41,421 nucleotides of DNA from Roseinatronobacter bogoriensis DSM 18756 (GTDB taxonomy: Bacteria > Pseudomonadota > Alphaproteobacteria > Rhodobacterales > Rhodobacteraceae): the NCBI RefSeq assembly GCF_004366635.1, contig NZ_SORN01000015.1:1-41421 (forward strand), in the 5' to 3' direction. The translations under genes were made by a program, and so were the position numbers. The notes beneath the pieces are model-generated. The model was not told where the DNA came from. It worked only from the letters and a program-made list of their open reading frames with translations, and searched no databases. Positions 1-8,949 of this stretch are shown piece by piece. Each line of letters opens with the position of its first letter. Positions within the stretch are counted from its first letter, which is position 1.

Positions 1-15
1 AAAACAAACAACCAA

Positions 16-92
<77 letters not shown>

Positions 93-119
93 AATACATC
101 AAACATTACAAATACTTAG

Positions 120-145
120 AACCCGACATAAACCGTCGGGTTTTT
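120..145 (+). terminator. rho-independent terminator after tRNA-fMet
   Basis: The stem ACCCGAC (121-127) pairs with GTCGGGT (135-141) around a 7-nt loop, followed by a run of five Ts (141-145). It lies 28 nt after the tRNA. Read on the other strand, the hairpin would also face transcription leaving the patatin gene, but the T-tract there is weak. Confidence 0.85.
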
Positions 146-159
146 GATTGTTCAAAACG

Positions 160-178
160 ACTCAACGCCAACTCAACG
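160..178. repeat. short direct repeat ACTCAACG x2
   Basis: ACTCAACG occurs at 160-167 and 171-178, an 11-bp period, between the tRNA terminator and the patatin stop codon. Closely spaced short repeats next to a tRNA attachment site can be integrase arm-type sites. That role is only a guess here. Confidence 0.35.
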
Positions 179-180
179 TT

Positions 181-1341
181 TCAAGAGGCCCCCTTCGATG
201 TGGGAATGAAACCCGCGAAATGAGAGCTGACATTGACTGTTGATGCCGCAGCAGTTCCAATCTCACCGAATGCATCCATCGCTCTGACGTTATCCATGAC
301 CAGCTTCTCTTTTGGCTGCGCAACTCCTAAGACTGATAGCCCTTCGCGGCTGAGATCTGCGTCATACCGCACATATTTGAACGCCCGATCTGTTGCCTCG
401 CTCGGGATCATGTGCCCTAGTTCTCTATCAATTATGTTGCCGTAGACGCAGCGTCCGATCACTCGACATGACACATCGTTCTCAATCGCCATGCCGCGCA
501 TCAAGAGGGCCAGGGCGTATTTCGCGAGCAAAGGCAGCGGCAAACCCCAGCGGCGAAGGGCATCTCTCGGATCGATTTCATACCCGGTGCCGACGGATAC
601 CAGCAAGAGACGGTCCTCGCCACGTTCCCAGCCGAATTCGGTTGAACCAGGGCTCCTCCGCAAGCGATAGCTAGGGGCCGTAGCCATCTGAAAGAGCTTC
701 AGGGCCGGATTGTTATGCGCGGTCAGCCCGCCGTCCTGGAACTTGAACACTTTCTCGCCGAGCGTGACCTCCTCAAGCGGGAAGAAGCTCGGCGCTGCAG
801 TGCTGGCGCGAACGAGTTGCCAGAGCTTGAGATTTCGGTTGCAGTCCGGCCTTTCGGGGTCGTTGTACATCGCGTCGGGATTCGTGCTGACCGGCCAGCA
901 CGAATCCGTACTGGCATTGTGCATGACCATCATGAGATGCCGGTCGATCGGTAGTTTACCCTGCTCTTGCAGTTCAAGGATGCTAAGGTCAGTGAACTCA
1001 CGCTTCAAGGTCTGGGCGATTGGCCCACGAGGGAATTTGTGCGACAGGCCTGACCAGAGCCGTCGTGGCCAACTGACCGGCGCGAACATCGCCGGTCCGT
1101 CGTTGAGATAGATATCCGTGATCTCTTTGACGCTGCGCCCCATCATCAACCCGGCGGCGATGATGGCGCCGGTGGAGGTTCCGGCGATGTAGTCGAAGTA
1201 GTCGCGCAGGCGGAAATGGTCGTGGCCGCCATGCGCGGTGCGGAGTTGGCCTTCCATCTCCTGCAGGATGCCGAGCGAGATCAGGCCCATCAGGCCGCCG
1301 CCATCGAGGGCAAGTAGGCGTTTTTGTGGGGGGCGGGTCAT
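181..1341 (-). CDS. patatin-like phospholipase (last gene of TIR/STAND operon)
   Basis: A 386-aa patatin-family lipid acyl hydrolase. The glycine-rich oxyanion loop is at residues 13-16 (DGGG), the nucleophile elbow GTSTG at 54-58 with Ser56, and the catalytic Asp203 in a DGG motif; the Ser-Asp dyad is complete. The usual DGGGxRG is DGGGLMG here, so the Arg is replaced by Met. No signal peptide or membrane segment is evident, so it is probably cytosolic and would act on the inner leaflet. Its ATG overlaps the TGA of the upstream TIR-NB-ARC-WD40 gene by 4 bp, implying co-translation. Patatins are known cell-killing effectors in CBASS (CapV) and other defence systems; serving as effector of this operon is inferred from position. 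A housekeeping lipase is unlikely given the overlap. Confidence 0.9.
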   Translation of the reverse strand: MTRPPQKRLLALDGGGLMGLISLGILQEMEGQLRTAHGGHDHFRLRDYFDYIAGTSTGAIIAAGLMMGRSVKEITDIYLNDGPAMFAPVSWPRRLWSGLSHKFPRGPIAQTLKREFTDLSILELQEQGKLPIDRHLMMVMHNASTDSCWPVSTNPDAMYNDPERPDCNRNLKLWQLVRASTAAPSFFPLEEVTLGEKVFKFQDGGLTAHNNPALKLFQMATAPSYRLRRSPGSTEFGWERGEDRLLLVSVGTGYEIDPRDALRRWGLPLPLLAKYALALLMRGMAIENDVSCRVIGRCVYGNIIDRELGHMIPSEATDRAFKYVRYDADLSREGLSVLGVAQPKEKLVMDNVRAMDAFGEIGTAAASTVNVSSHFAGFIPTSKGAS

Positions 1342-4094
1342 GTTATGACGTTCCAGTGCAGAATGTGGACGTTGCCGAGCGCGTCGCCGACTGCGAGCAG
1401 AGTTTGTGATCCAGCGACTGACGTGATCTCTGCATCAAACGTCATTACGCCCATGACCTTGCCCGTGACAGCTGACCATAGACACAAAGTGCCGTCTGCG
1501 GCGCCGCTGACAATGTGGCTACCGTCGGGCGTGAGAATGACGCTGAGGACCATGTCCTCGTGCCCGCGCAGGGGGGCGCTCAGTGCTGCACCGGTCGAGG
1601 TATTCCACAGGCACAGCATGCCGTCAGAGCACCCGCTGACGAAGCGGCGGCCGCAGGGTGAGAAGGCGACACTGGTTATCCAGTCCTCGTGCCCACGCAG
1701 TGGTTCGCCCATTGCAGCACCCGTAGCGCCACCCCAAAGGCACAGGGTGCCGTCCGCACCGCCGCTGACGATGCGGCTGCCATCGGGCGAAAAGGCGGCG
1801 CTGCTTACCATGTCCTCATGCCCGCCCAGGGGCTTGCTCAGTGCAGCAGCCGTGGCAGCATCCCACAGGCGCAGCGTACCGTCCCGGCCACAACCGGCGA
1901 TGCGGTTGCCATCAGGCGAGAAGGCGAAGCAGCGGACCAAGCCTCTCTGCCGGCGCTGGGGCTCGCCCAGCGCTGCACCTGTGGCTGTATCCCACAGTCG
2001 CAGCATTCCGTCATCGCCCCCGCTGATGATGCGGCTACCATCGGGGGAGAAGGCAACGCTCCAGAACCCCCCCTCATGCCCGTGCAGTGGCTCGCCCAGT
2101 GCAGCACCAGTTTCGGCATCCCAGAGGCGTAGCGTACCGTCAATGCCACCGCTAACAATGCAGCTGTTATCTGGTGAGCACGCTACGCTGGAAATGGAGC
2201 CTTCATGTCCACCTAAACGCATTAATCTCAGGTCTAACTCGGCGCCGTCTAAGGCTAGCCGCAATAGAACTGGGCTTAGGGGGGAAGTGTCTAGCTTGGC
2301 ATTGGTGCAAAGGGTTTCAAACTGATTTCTGCAAACATCGTTCAACCGCCCGAACAGTTGGAACCCAAGTTGCCCGCGATCATGGTCAAGTGCGTGTCGC
2401 GAAAGCTGAAGCGCGTTGCCGACCAGTGCCGCGCTTCTATCGGCGGGACGTAGCCGATAATCGGTCAGCAACCCATCGATGCCCATAAGGGTCAGCTTTG
2501 CCTTGATCCACGCATAATCGATACGCAGCGCGTTTGCCGTCTCGTCCTCCCCCGCCTGTTCCAGATGCCACAGCAGATACCGCCAGAGATAGTGCAGCGC
2601 GGACCGATCCTGCCCCAGCTCGGCCCAGTTGCCGCTGGCCGGACGGTGCAGGCCAAGAAGGGCGCTGTGCAGGGCGCGCTTTGACGTCTCATCCGCAATC
2701 GCGCCCAGATACCACAGCATGTCGTCGTGCATCCGTATCCGCGCGCCGACCGACGGATCGCTCAGGTCGCGCGACTGGATCAGGCGACGGTCCAGAAGCA
2801 GCCGCGCGAATTCCTCGGCCTCGTATTGTGACAGCCGCCAGAGCGGGGCGAGAATGGCGACCGGAATCGCGGTATCCTCGGGCACCACGGCGAGGGCTTT
2901 GAACCGCTCGCGATCCGCCGGGTCCAGATCGTCGATGCCCATCTGCATGACATTCGCGATGGTCCGTTCCCGTTCGTCTGTGCCCGGCACAACACCCCGC
3001 CGCGCGCCATCGGCGATGGTTTTCAGCGCGTGCAACAGCGTTTCGCCATCACGCAGGCGGCCGCGCAACAGACCTTTCGCGATAGCCAGAAGCTGGGGCC
3101 AGTGCCAGAAATCCGCGGCAAATGCCGACAGCGCCCGTTGTTCGGTCGCGTTCGGCGCAAGCCCGTAGGACAGTAGCGCCACAGCCTCGTCCGGTTCCAT
3201 CCCTGAAATATCGATGGTCTGCGCCGAGGGCGGCAGGGCGTCCAGCTTGCGCGTGGTCGCGAGCAGTGAGGCGTTGCCCTGGCCGGTGGCCTTGGCGAAA
3301 GTATAGAGGTCCTGCCTGCGCCAGACGTCATCGAGGATGATGAGCACATCGCGCTTTTCCAGAAGGCGGCGCAGTTCCTCGGCGGCCGTGTTCACATCGG
3401 GCGCACCTCCGGCACCCGAGATGCGCCGGATCAGGTGGTTGATCTGGCCCAGCACATCGGGGTTGTCCTGCCCGAGGCTGACCCAGAACACGCCGTCGAT
3501 ATAGGCATCGCGGATCTCCGGATCGCGCGCGATTTCCCCCGCCAGCACCGATTTGCCATAGCCCCCGCGCCCCTGCAGGGCAGAGGTGAGGGAGAGGGGC
3601 TCGGACGTCTCGGACAGGAGCTGCGCCTTGATCTGCGCGAACAGCCGGGGCCGGGCGATGAAGGTCTCGATCTCCAGCCCCGCATCCCAATCGGCGCGGA
3701 AGGTGCCGCCGGTGCTGTTGAGGCGGGCGAGGAACTTCTCGCGGTGCGCGGGCTCGGTCAGATCATAGACCTCACCCCGGCGCAGCCAGCGGGGCAGGGT
3801 GCTGCGGGACTGCTTCATCGCCATGACCGGCATCATGGTCGCCCCGTTACGCCGCGCCTCGCGCCATTCCTTGCGGATATACTCGGATTTCAGGGCGGCA
3901 GGGGTGATGAGGACAATCAGGAATTCGGCGGTTTCAAGCGCTTGTTCGATCTGTGGCCAGACGGTCTTCTCGGGGCCGAGTTCGCGCAGGTCCTTCCAGG
4001 CGGAATGGCCATTGCTGGCAAGAAGCTTGATCAGGCGCTCCGAAGCATCGCCGCCATCTGCGCGGGCGTAGGAGATGAAGATGCGCGCGCTCAT
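1338..4094 (-). CDS. TIR-NB-ARC-WD40 STAND protein
   Basis: 918 aa. The TIR domain (about 1-125) opens with RIFISYARAD and has candidate catalytic Glu76 in SEYIRKEW. The NB-ARC ATPase (about 145-430) has Walker A GRGGYGKS (Lys181), Walker B LIILDD (251-256) and sensor LLATTR (277-282). A helical region follows, then seven WD40 repeats (about 625-918) forming one propeller; the last is degenerate. The layout is that of an Apaf-1/plant-NLR-like switch: the propeller senses, NB-ARC oligomerises, and TIR acts by NAD+ cleavage or signalling. The ATG at 4094 was chosen because it overlaps the upstream TGA (ATGA) and TIR begins at once; the longer frame upstream has no domain and overlaps the SLOG gene. 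It differs from its two STAND paralogues in having NB-ARC and no membrane segment. The ligand is unknown. Confidence 0.88.
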   Translation of the reverse strand: MSARIFISYARADGGDASERLIKLLASNGHSAWKDLRELGPEKTVWPQIEQALETAEFLIVLITPAALKSEYIRKEWREARRNGATMMPVMAMKQSRSTLPRWLRRGEVYDLTEPAHREKFLARLNSTGGTFRADWDAGLEIETFIARPRLFAQIKAQLLSETSEPLSLTSALQGRGGYGKSVLAGEIARDPEIRDAYIDGVFWVSLGQDNPDVLGQINHLIRRISGAGGAPDVNTAAEELRRLLEKRDVLIILDDVWRRQDLYTFAKATGQGNASLLATTRKLDALPPSAQTIDISGMEPDEAVALLSYGLAPNATEQRALSAFAADFWHWPQLLAIAKGLLRGRLRDGETLLHALKTIADGARRGVVPGTDERERTIANVMQMGIDDLDPADRERFKALAVVPEDTAIPVAILAPLWRLSQYEAEEFARLLLDRRLIQSRDLSDPSVGARIRMHDDMLWYLGAIADETSKRALHSALLGLHRPASGNWAELGQDRSALHYLWRYLLWHLEQAGEDETANALRIDYAWIKAKLTLMGIDGLLTDYRLRPADRSAALVGNALQLSRHALDHDRGQLGFQLFGRLNDVCRNQFETLCTNAKLDTSPLSPVLLRLALDGAELDLRLMRLGGHEGSISSVACSPDNSCIVSGGIDGTLRLWDAETGAALGEPLHGHEGGFWSVAFSPDGSRIISGGDDGMLRLWDTATGAALGEPQRRQRGLVRCFAFSPDGNRIAGCGRDGTLRLWDAATAAALSKPLGGHEDMVSSAAFSPDGSRIVSGGADGTLCLWGGATGAAMGEPLRGHEDWITSVAFSPCGRRFVSGCSDGMLCLWNTSTGAALSAPLRGHEDMVLSVILTPDGSHIVSGAADGTLCLWSAVTGKVMGVMTFDAEITSVAGSQTLLAVGDALGNVHILHWNVIT
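1347..2212 (-). repeat. WD40-coding tandem repeats (7 units)
   Basis: Seven units of about 124 nt encode one seven-bladed propeller in the TIR-NB-ARC gene. The units share the core SPDGSRIVSGG and a TLRLWD-like end. The third unit (QRGLVRC) and the seventh are the most diverged. Confidence 0.85.
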
Positions 4095-4612
4095 GGCTCG
4101 ATCACCGTGACAGGCCAACCCCTGGCGCGGGCTTTGGCGACCAGATCGGCTGTGCCGCCGGGGCCGTCGCCGGTCTGGCCGTCCCACAGTGCGATGACTT
4201 CGGGGGTGCCCAACGCTTCTGCCAGCACCAGCAGCGCGTCGTTGCAGGCGGCGTAGGGGTTGGCGCCCTCGGACACGGTCAGGATGTGGCGGCGGTCGGT
4301 GGGGGTGTTGGACCAGAGGCGGCGAAAGCGGGCCTCCCAATCGCCGGGCGCTTCGGTGGCGACGGAGCGGCGCAGGAATTCCTCGGACGGGAAGGGCAGG
4401 ATGATGTGGCAGGGGATGGCGCGGGCGGCGCAGGCCTCGAGGAACAGGATATCCCCGCCATTGGCGGCCGAGCTAAGGCCGATCTGTGCTTCGTCCGGAA
4501 TGGCGGCGGCGATGGCCTGCGCGGCATGTGCTGCATGGGACGCAGGAAAGCGCGGCTTGGGACGGTCAGGGGCGTCGATGCGGTGGCCGGTGAAAAGGAC
4601 GACCCTGCTCAT
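4091..4612 (-). CDS. SLOG-like Rossmann-fold nucleotide-binding protein
   Basis: 173 aa, one compact domain. It starts VVLFTGHRIDAPDR, a strand followed by a loop, then has a glycine-rich SAANGGDILFLEA (about 48-60) and a strand with ILPFPSEEF (about 71-79). This resembles SLOG/LOG-type Rossmann proteins, which bind nucleotides or nucleotide-derived signals; the assignment is from motif memory. In Thoeris defence a SLOG domain of ThsA binds a TIR-made cyclic ADP-ribose isomer, so a SLOG-like gene between two TIR genes is suggestive of a receptor role. That is inference: no effector domain is fused here, and the nearest effector is the patatin two genes downstream. ATGA overlaps occur at both ends. 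The ATG at 4612 is preferred because the frame upstream only reads the tail of the preceding gene. Confidence 0.72.
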   Translation of the reverse strand: MSRVVLFTGHRIDAPDRPKPRFPASHAAHAAQAIAAAIPDEAQIGLSSAANGGDILFLEACAARAIPCHIILPFPSEEFLRRSVATEAPGDWEARFRRLWSNTPTDRRHILTVSEGANPYAACNDALLVLAEALGTPEVIALWDGQTGDGPGGTADLVAKARARGWPVTVIEP

Positions 4613-4795
4613 CGCCGGAACTCGGGCGGCAACGGCGGGTCGTAGGTGTCGCAATCCTCGGGCAGGGTCAGGCCCTCGATCCCGATCTCGGCGGCGAGGC
4701 CGTCTGTCGAGGTGTCGGGGCGGCCGTTGATATGGGGCAGGTAGCGGCAGGCGACTTGCAGGATGTTACCAGGTGGAAGGTTGCCCCACAGGCGC
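4609..4795 (-). repeat. direct repeat copy 1 (shared STAND C-terminal tail)
   Basis: About 185 bp nearly identical to 8946-9132, with only about a dozen mismatches by eye. It encodes the same 56-residue tail (NLPPGN to PPEFRR) and ends both copies with the same ATGA overlap into the next gene. Confidence 0.9.
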
Positions 4796-7700
4796 AGCGT
4801 GCCGTCGTCGCCGCCGCTGACGATGCGGCTGCCATCGGGCGAGAAGGCGACGCTGTTTACTGGACTTTCGTGTCCGAGAATGGGCATCCCAAGCATTATT
4901 CCCGTGGTTGCATCCCATAGCTGTAGCATGCCACTCTCGCCCGCACTTACAATGCGGTTGTTATCTGGAGCGATCGAAACGCTTCTAATCTCGTTACCAA
5001 TTTCGCGTAACGGCCTGTGAACCCAGTCCTCTTCTAAACTGGCGGCCAACCTCCATACGCGTAGTTCACCACGATGGTCTCCGCTAACTAGTCGGCTTCC
5101 ATCGCGTGAGAGGGCGACACTTAAGATTGAGCCTTCGTGCCCAAGAAAGGGACCGTCGAAAGCAACTCTGCTCTCCGTATCCCACAATCGTAAAGTGCTG
5201 TCAGCGCCTGCGCTTATTATTCGACTACCATCGTGCGAAAAGACAGCGCTGTGAACCCCGAAAAAAATATCTACCTCGTGCCCGAGTAGGGCATCGCCAA
5301 GTGCCGCGCCTGTAATGCCATCCCAAAGGCGCAAAGCACTGTCATCACCCCCGCTAACGACTTGACTACCATCTGGGGAGAAAGCGACGCTTCTTATGCC
5401 GCGTGGTATCCCAGACGTTCCAATCTGTCGATCATGCCCGCGGAGTGGCTCGCCTAGCGGCACGCCAGTAGCTCCATCCCAAAAGCGCAATGTGGTATCC
5501 TCGCTAGCGCTTACTATACGGCTCCCATTCGGTGAGAGCGCTACACTTGTGACGCTACTATCATGCCCGCGTAATGGCTCGCGCAGCATCGCACCTGTGA
5601 TTGAGTCCCAAAAAATTAATGTTGTATCATCACCACCACTTACAATGCGACTACCATCAGGTGAAAATAAGACGCTCCGCACCGCTCCCGAATGTCCGAG
5701 TAAAGGTTCGCCCAATGAAGAGCCAGTAGTCACATTCCATACGTACAGCGTGCCTTCATCGCACGCGCTGACGATCCGGCCGCCATCAGGCGAGAAAGCG
5801 ACGCTTTGGATCCGGCACCCATGGCTGCCGCGGATTGGATTGCCCAGTGCCCTGCCTGTGGTGACATCCCAAAGGCGAAGACTACAGTCATTACCCCCGC
5901 TCACAACGCTGCGCCCGTCTGGCGAGAACGCCAAGGCGTTGATGCGATCATCATGAGCAATTACAGGATCGATTAGTGCCATACCCGTGGCGATATCCCA
6001 TATGTATAGACTACCGTCACTGCCGCCGCTGACGATCCGTTGACCATCGGGTGTGAAAGCAATACTCGAAACCTGACTTGTCTGCCTGAACTCGTGCTGA
6101 CATGCTGGGCGACCTGTCGAGAGTTCGCATACCTGTAAACTGCCTCCGAGGCCCCCGGTGACAATACGACTACCATCTGGCGAGAAAGCCAAACTGGTGA
6201 TCACTTCCTCACTCCCGCGCTGTGGCCGGCGCAATACTGTGCTTGTAGAGCCATCCCACAAGCGTAGTGCACCGTCGAGGTCCCCGCTCACAATAAGGCT
6301 ACCGTCCGGCGAGAAGGCGACGCTGGTGACAGTGTTCGTGTGTCCACCTAGTGATCGAACTAGCCGAGTTCCTGTGATGCCTTCCCATAAGTAGAGTGTG
6401 CCAGGCCAGGCGCCGCTAACGAAACGTTGGCTATCAGATGAGATGGCTAAAACACCCCCTAGCATTTGCTTTTCGCCTAGTGCTGCGCCTGTGGCCGCAT
6501 CCCACTGGCGCAACATGCCGTCGGCGCCCCCACTGACAATCTGGCTACCATCGGTGGAGAAGCCGACAATCCGAACTCGGGCTCTGTGCCCCAGAATCAG
6601 GCGACTCGGACGACTGTTGGCAAGCGCTAAGTTTACAGCCCGAAACGAAACTGAAGGTGACGGAAAAGGCCCGGCTTCATCCTCTGGCCATGCGCCCAAC
6701 ACCAGCTTCAAAGCGCTGACCGGGTCGGTTTCAGCCTGCGCCAAGGCCAAAGTGACCAGCGCATCAGCCTGAGACTGCGCGGCCTTCGCGGATTGCGTTC
6801 GGGCTCCAACTTCAGCGCGTTGGGCCAACTCTGCCTGGGTTCGGGCCTCAGACTCTGCGCGTTGTGCCATTTCCGCTTGAGTGCGCGCCTCCGTTTCGGC
6901 CAGTTGTGCGGCCTGATCGCGTTCGGCGGCAATCGCTGCCTGCTGCGATGCCACCCTTGCCTGATACCCCGTCGCAACAACCCCGCTCCCGGCCACAACC
7001 AAGAACGCCGCTGCAACGGCACGCCGCAAGACCACCCCGCGTTTCACCGCTGCCCGACAGGCCGCCACATAGGCGCGATCATTGGGCCCGAGTTGCTGCC
7101 AGAGGTCCGGGCGCTCGGCAAGTTGCTCCGCCTCCTCCAGCCGCCCGGCCTTGTGCGCCAGATAGTCCTTGCGCCGCCCCTTGGCCTGCCAGTCCGCCGC
7201 CGCGCGGCGCAGGGCTTCGAGCGTGGTCAGCTTCTCGCGATCCGCGACCAGCCAGCCACTCAGCGCGTGCCATTCGCGCAGCAGCGCCTCATGCGCGGGC
7301 TCGATCACTTTGCCGTCGCTGGTCAAGAGCCGCTGATCAATCAGCGCATCGACCAGTGGCAGGGTCTCGGGCGGAAGTTGGTCGCGGGCGCTGACATTTC
7401 GCCGGGCTGTGCCGGTCTCGGGGGCGATCCCGGCGAACCACGGGATCATCGTGCGCCGCAGCAGGGTTTGCTGTGCCAGCGGATCGTTTGAGGCGCTTTG
7501 GTGCCTCGCGGCTATCTGCAGCGCGCGCTCGACGGCCGCTTCGATGGAGCCCGCGATGCCGCCCATTGCGTTGTAGTCATCGAGCGTGATTTTCGCCGCG
7601 CCGCTGTAGTCGCGGTACAGCCGGTCCAGCGTGAAGGCGAGCAGCGGCAGGGCATCGCGGCCAAGGCCCTTGTCGAATTCGGCCAGCATTGTGTCGGTGA

Positions 7701-8949
7701 TGGCAGGGTCAAAAGCCAGCTTGCGCCCGGCGCTTTGCAGCTTGTCGATCGGGCCGGTGATGATGCGGCTGTACTCGCCCTTGGCGATGGCGGGCAGGCT
7801 GAGGGCGCTGTGGTTTAGGCCGGACAGTTGCGGGGCGTTCTGCAGCGCCTCGTAGCTGTCGGATCGGATGGTGATCAGGGCCAGGAAGCGGGGGCTGTCC
7901 TGGTGGAGCAGATGCGAAAGCAGCGACAGGAAAGGCCCGCCCTGCGCGCGACCGGAGGATTGGAACAGCTCCTCGCCCTGATCGATGGGCAGGATGATTG
8001 TCGGGACGGGCGGAGGCTGGTCATCGAAGGCGGGCAGGCGGTGGGCCTGTGCAAGTTCGGTCAGGAATTGTGACAGCGCCTCTGGCTCGCCCTCGGCCCC
8101 AGCATGGACCAAACGCCGGATTTCGCCCAGCGCGCGGGGGGCCTTCTGTTTGGCCGTTTCCGCCAGGCTTTTCGCGAATGCATCCAGCGCGCCAGCTTCG
8201 GGCCGGATGGGGGGCAGCGGCAGGTAGTTGCGGTCGTCGCGGCGCAGCCGGGGGATGAGGCCCGCGCGCAGGAACGATGATTTGCCCGCCCCGGAAGCAC
8301 CCACGATAGCCAGAAGGCGCGGCGGGTTGCTGTCGCGCAGTGCGCGGATTGCGTCCAGCGCGCGACCGGTCTGCGCCTCGCGGCCAAAGAAGATCCCGGC
8401 ATCCTCGGGCTCCATCGGGCTGAGGCCACGCCAGGGGGGGCGGTCGGGCTCGTCCTCTGGCGGCCAGATGAAATGCTCGGGTGCGATGCGGGCGCGGTGC
8501 AAGCCTTCCTTCAGGTTGGCAAGGCCAGAGCGGGACAGGGTTGTCGGGTCGGTGGTTCCGTCATCATAGCGCGCGATATGGGTGTCATGGTCGCGCCCAC
8601 GTTGCAGATCGACCAGCTGCCAGTTGGATTTCAGCAGCTCCGGGATTTCATTGCGCGGCAAATCATCGACCACGACGCCGAAGATCAGCTTGTTCAGGCT
8701 ATAGGCCAGCGTCAACTCGGTCTGACACCACGTCGAGTCCTTCCAGCCCCGGCTGATCAGGAAGATCCCCGCGACCGAGCTATCCATGGCCTCGTGGATC
8801 CGCGCCTTCCAGTCCTCGCCCGCCGCGATGCCTTGCCGGGGGATGCGGTCGAGGAAGACATCCTGCCAGCCATTTTCGCGCAGCCATTGCGCAAGGGCGA
8901 AGGCACAGGGGTTGTCCTGGCTGGAATGGCTGAGGAAAATGCGCGTCAT
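4609..8949 (-). CDS. TIR-STAND-TM-WD40 giant protein (paralogue A)
   Basis: 1446 aa. The TIR domain (about 1-115) starts RIFLSHSSQD and has WCQTEL with candidate catalytic Glu78. The STAND P-loop ATPase (nSTAND1-like, about 180-630) has Walker A GASGAGKS (Lys223) and a Walker B-like IILPIDQGEE around 340. A predicted transmembrane helix (about 640-662) is followed by an Ala/Glu/Gln-rich coiled coil (663-740), then 14 WD40 repeats (about 786-1390), i.e. two propellers, and a 56-residue tail identical to that of paralogue B. The TM would tether the protein to the inner membrane, with the TIR-STAND and propeller parts separated by it, or the helix may be buried. The WD40 DNA (about 4900-6600) looks less GC-rich and more diverged than the 5' half. 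ATGA overlaps on both sides. The start at 8949 sits directly before TIR. Confidence 0.88.
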   Translation of the reverse strand: MTRIFLSHSSQDNPCAFALAQWLRENGWQDVFLDRIPRQGIAAGEDWKARIHEAMDSSVAGIFLISRGWKDSTWCQTELTLAYSLNKLIFGVVVDDLPRNEIPELLKSNWQLVDLQRGRDHDTHIARYDDGTTDPTTLSRSGLANLKEGLHRARIAPEHFIWPPEDEPDRPPWRGLSPMEPEDAGIFFGREAQTGRALDAIRALRDSNPPRLLAIVGASGAGKSSFLRAGLIPRLRRDDRNYLPLPPIRPEAGALDAFAKSLAETAKQKAPRALGEIRRLVHAGAEGEPEALSQFLTELAQAHRLPAFDDQPPPVPTIILPIDQGEELFQSSGRAQGGPFLSLLSHLLHQDSPRFLALITIRSDSYEALQNAPQLSGLNHSALSLPAIAKGEYSRIITGPIDKLQSAGRKLAFDPAITDTMLAEFDKGLGRDALPLLAFTLDRLYRDYSGAAKITLDDYNAMGGIAGSIEAAVERALQIAARHQSASNDPLAQQTLLRRTMIPWFAGIAPETGTARRNVSARDQLPPETLPLVDALIDQRLLTSDGKVIEPAHEALLREWHALSGWLVADREKLTTLEALRRAAADWQAKGRRKDYLAHKAGRLEEAEQLAERPDLWQQLGPNDRAYVAACRAAVKRGVVLRRAVAAAFLVVAGSGVVATGYQARVASQQAAIAAERDQAAQLAETEARTQAEMAQRAESEARTQAELAQRAEVGARTQSAKAAQSQADALVTLALAQAETDPVSALKLVLGAWPEDEAGPFPSPSVSFRAVNLALANSRPSRLILGHRARVRIVGFSTDGSQIVSGGADGMLRQWDAATGAALGEKQMLGGVLAISSDSQRFVSGAWPGTLYLWEGITGTRLVRSLGGHTNTVTSVAFSPDGSLIVSGDLDGALRLWDGSTSTVLRRPQRGSEEVITSLAFSPDGSRIVTGGLGGSLQVCELSTGRPACQHEFRQTSQVSSIAFTPDGQRIVSGGSDGSLYIWDIATGMALIDPVIAHDDRINALAFSPDGRSVVSGGNDCSLRLWDVTTGRALGNPIRGSHGCRIQSVAFSPDGGRIVSACDEGTLYVWNVTTGSSLGEPLLGHSGAVRSVLFSPDGSRIVSGGDDTTLIFWDSITGAMLREPLRGHDSSVTSVALSPNGSRIVSASEDTTLRFWDGATGVPLGEPLRGHDRQIGTSGIPRGIRSVAFSPDGSQVVSGGDDSALRLWDGITGAALGDALLGHEVDIFFGVHSAVFSHDGSRIISAGADSTLRLWDTESRVAFDGPFLGHEGSILSVALSRDGSRLVSGDHRGELRVWRLAASLEEDWVHRPLREIGNEIRSVSIAPDNNRIVSAGESGMLQLWDATTGIMLGMPILGHESPVNSVAFSPDGSRIVSGGDDGTLRLWGNLPPGNILQVACRYLPHINGRPDTSTDGLAAEIGIEGLTLPEDCDTYDPPLPPEFRR
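4786..6592 (-). repeat. WD40-coding tandem repeats (14 units)
   Basis: Fourteen units of about 129 nt in paralogue A encode two seven-bladed propellers. They are more diverged from each other than the arrays at 9116-10913 and 13766-14641, with insertions such as GIPRG in the tenth unit. Confidence 0.85.

Noticed and set aside
1324..2325. Plus-strand 333-aa open frame and similar long plus frames over the WD40 genes
   Set aside because: They are antisense shadows of the WD40 repeats (Ser/Pro-rich repeated translation) without domains.
181..4612. Canonical CBASS (patatin effector)
   Set aside because: No CD-NTase (cyclase) gene and no Cap2/Cap3 genes are in the window; the patatin alone does not make it CBASS.
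4613..4654. Longer N-termini (MRHLRPA...) of the SLOG-like and paralogue A genes
   Set aside because: The extensions only read the shared tail repeat of the upstream gene in another frame; the ATGA-overlapping ATG fits the domain starts.
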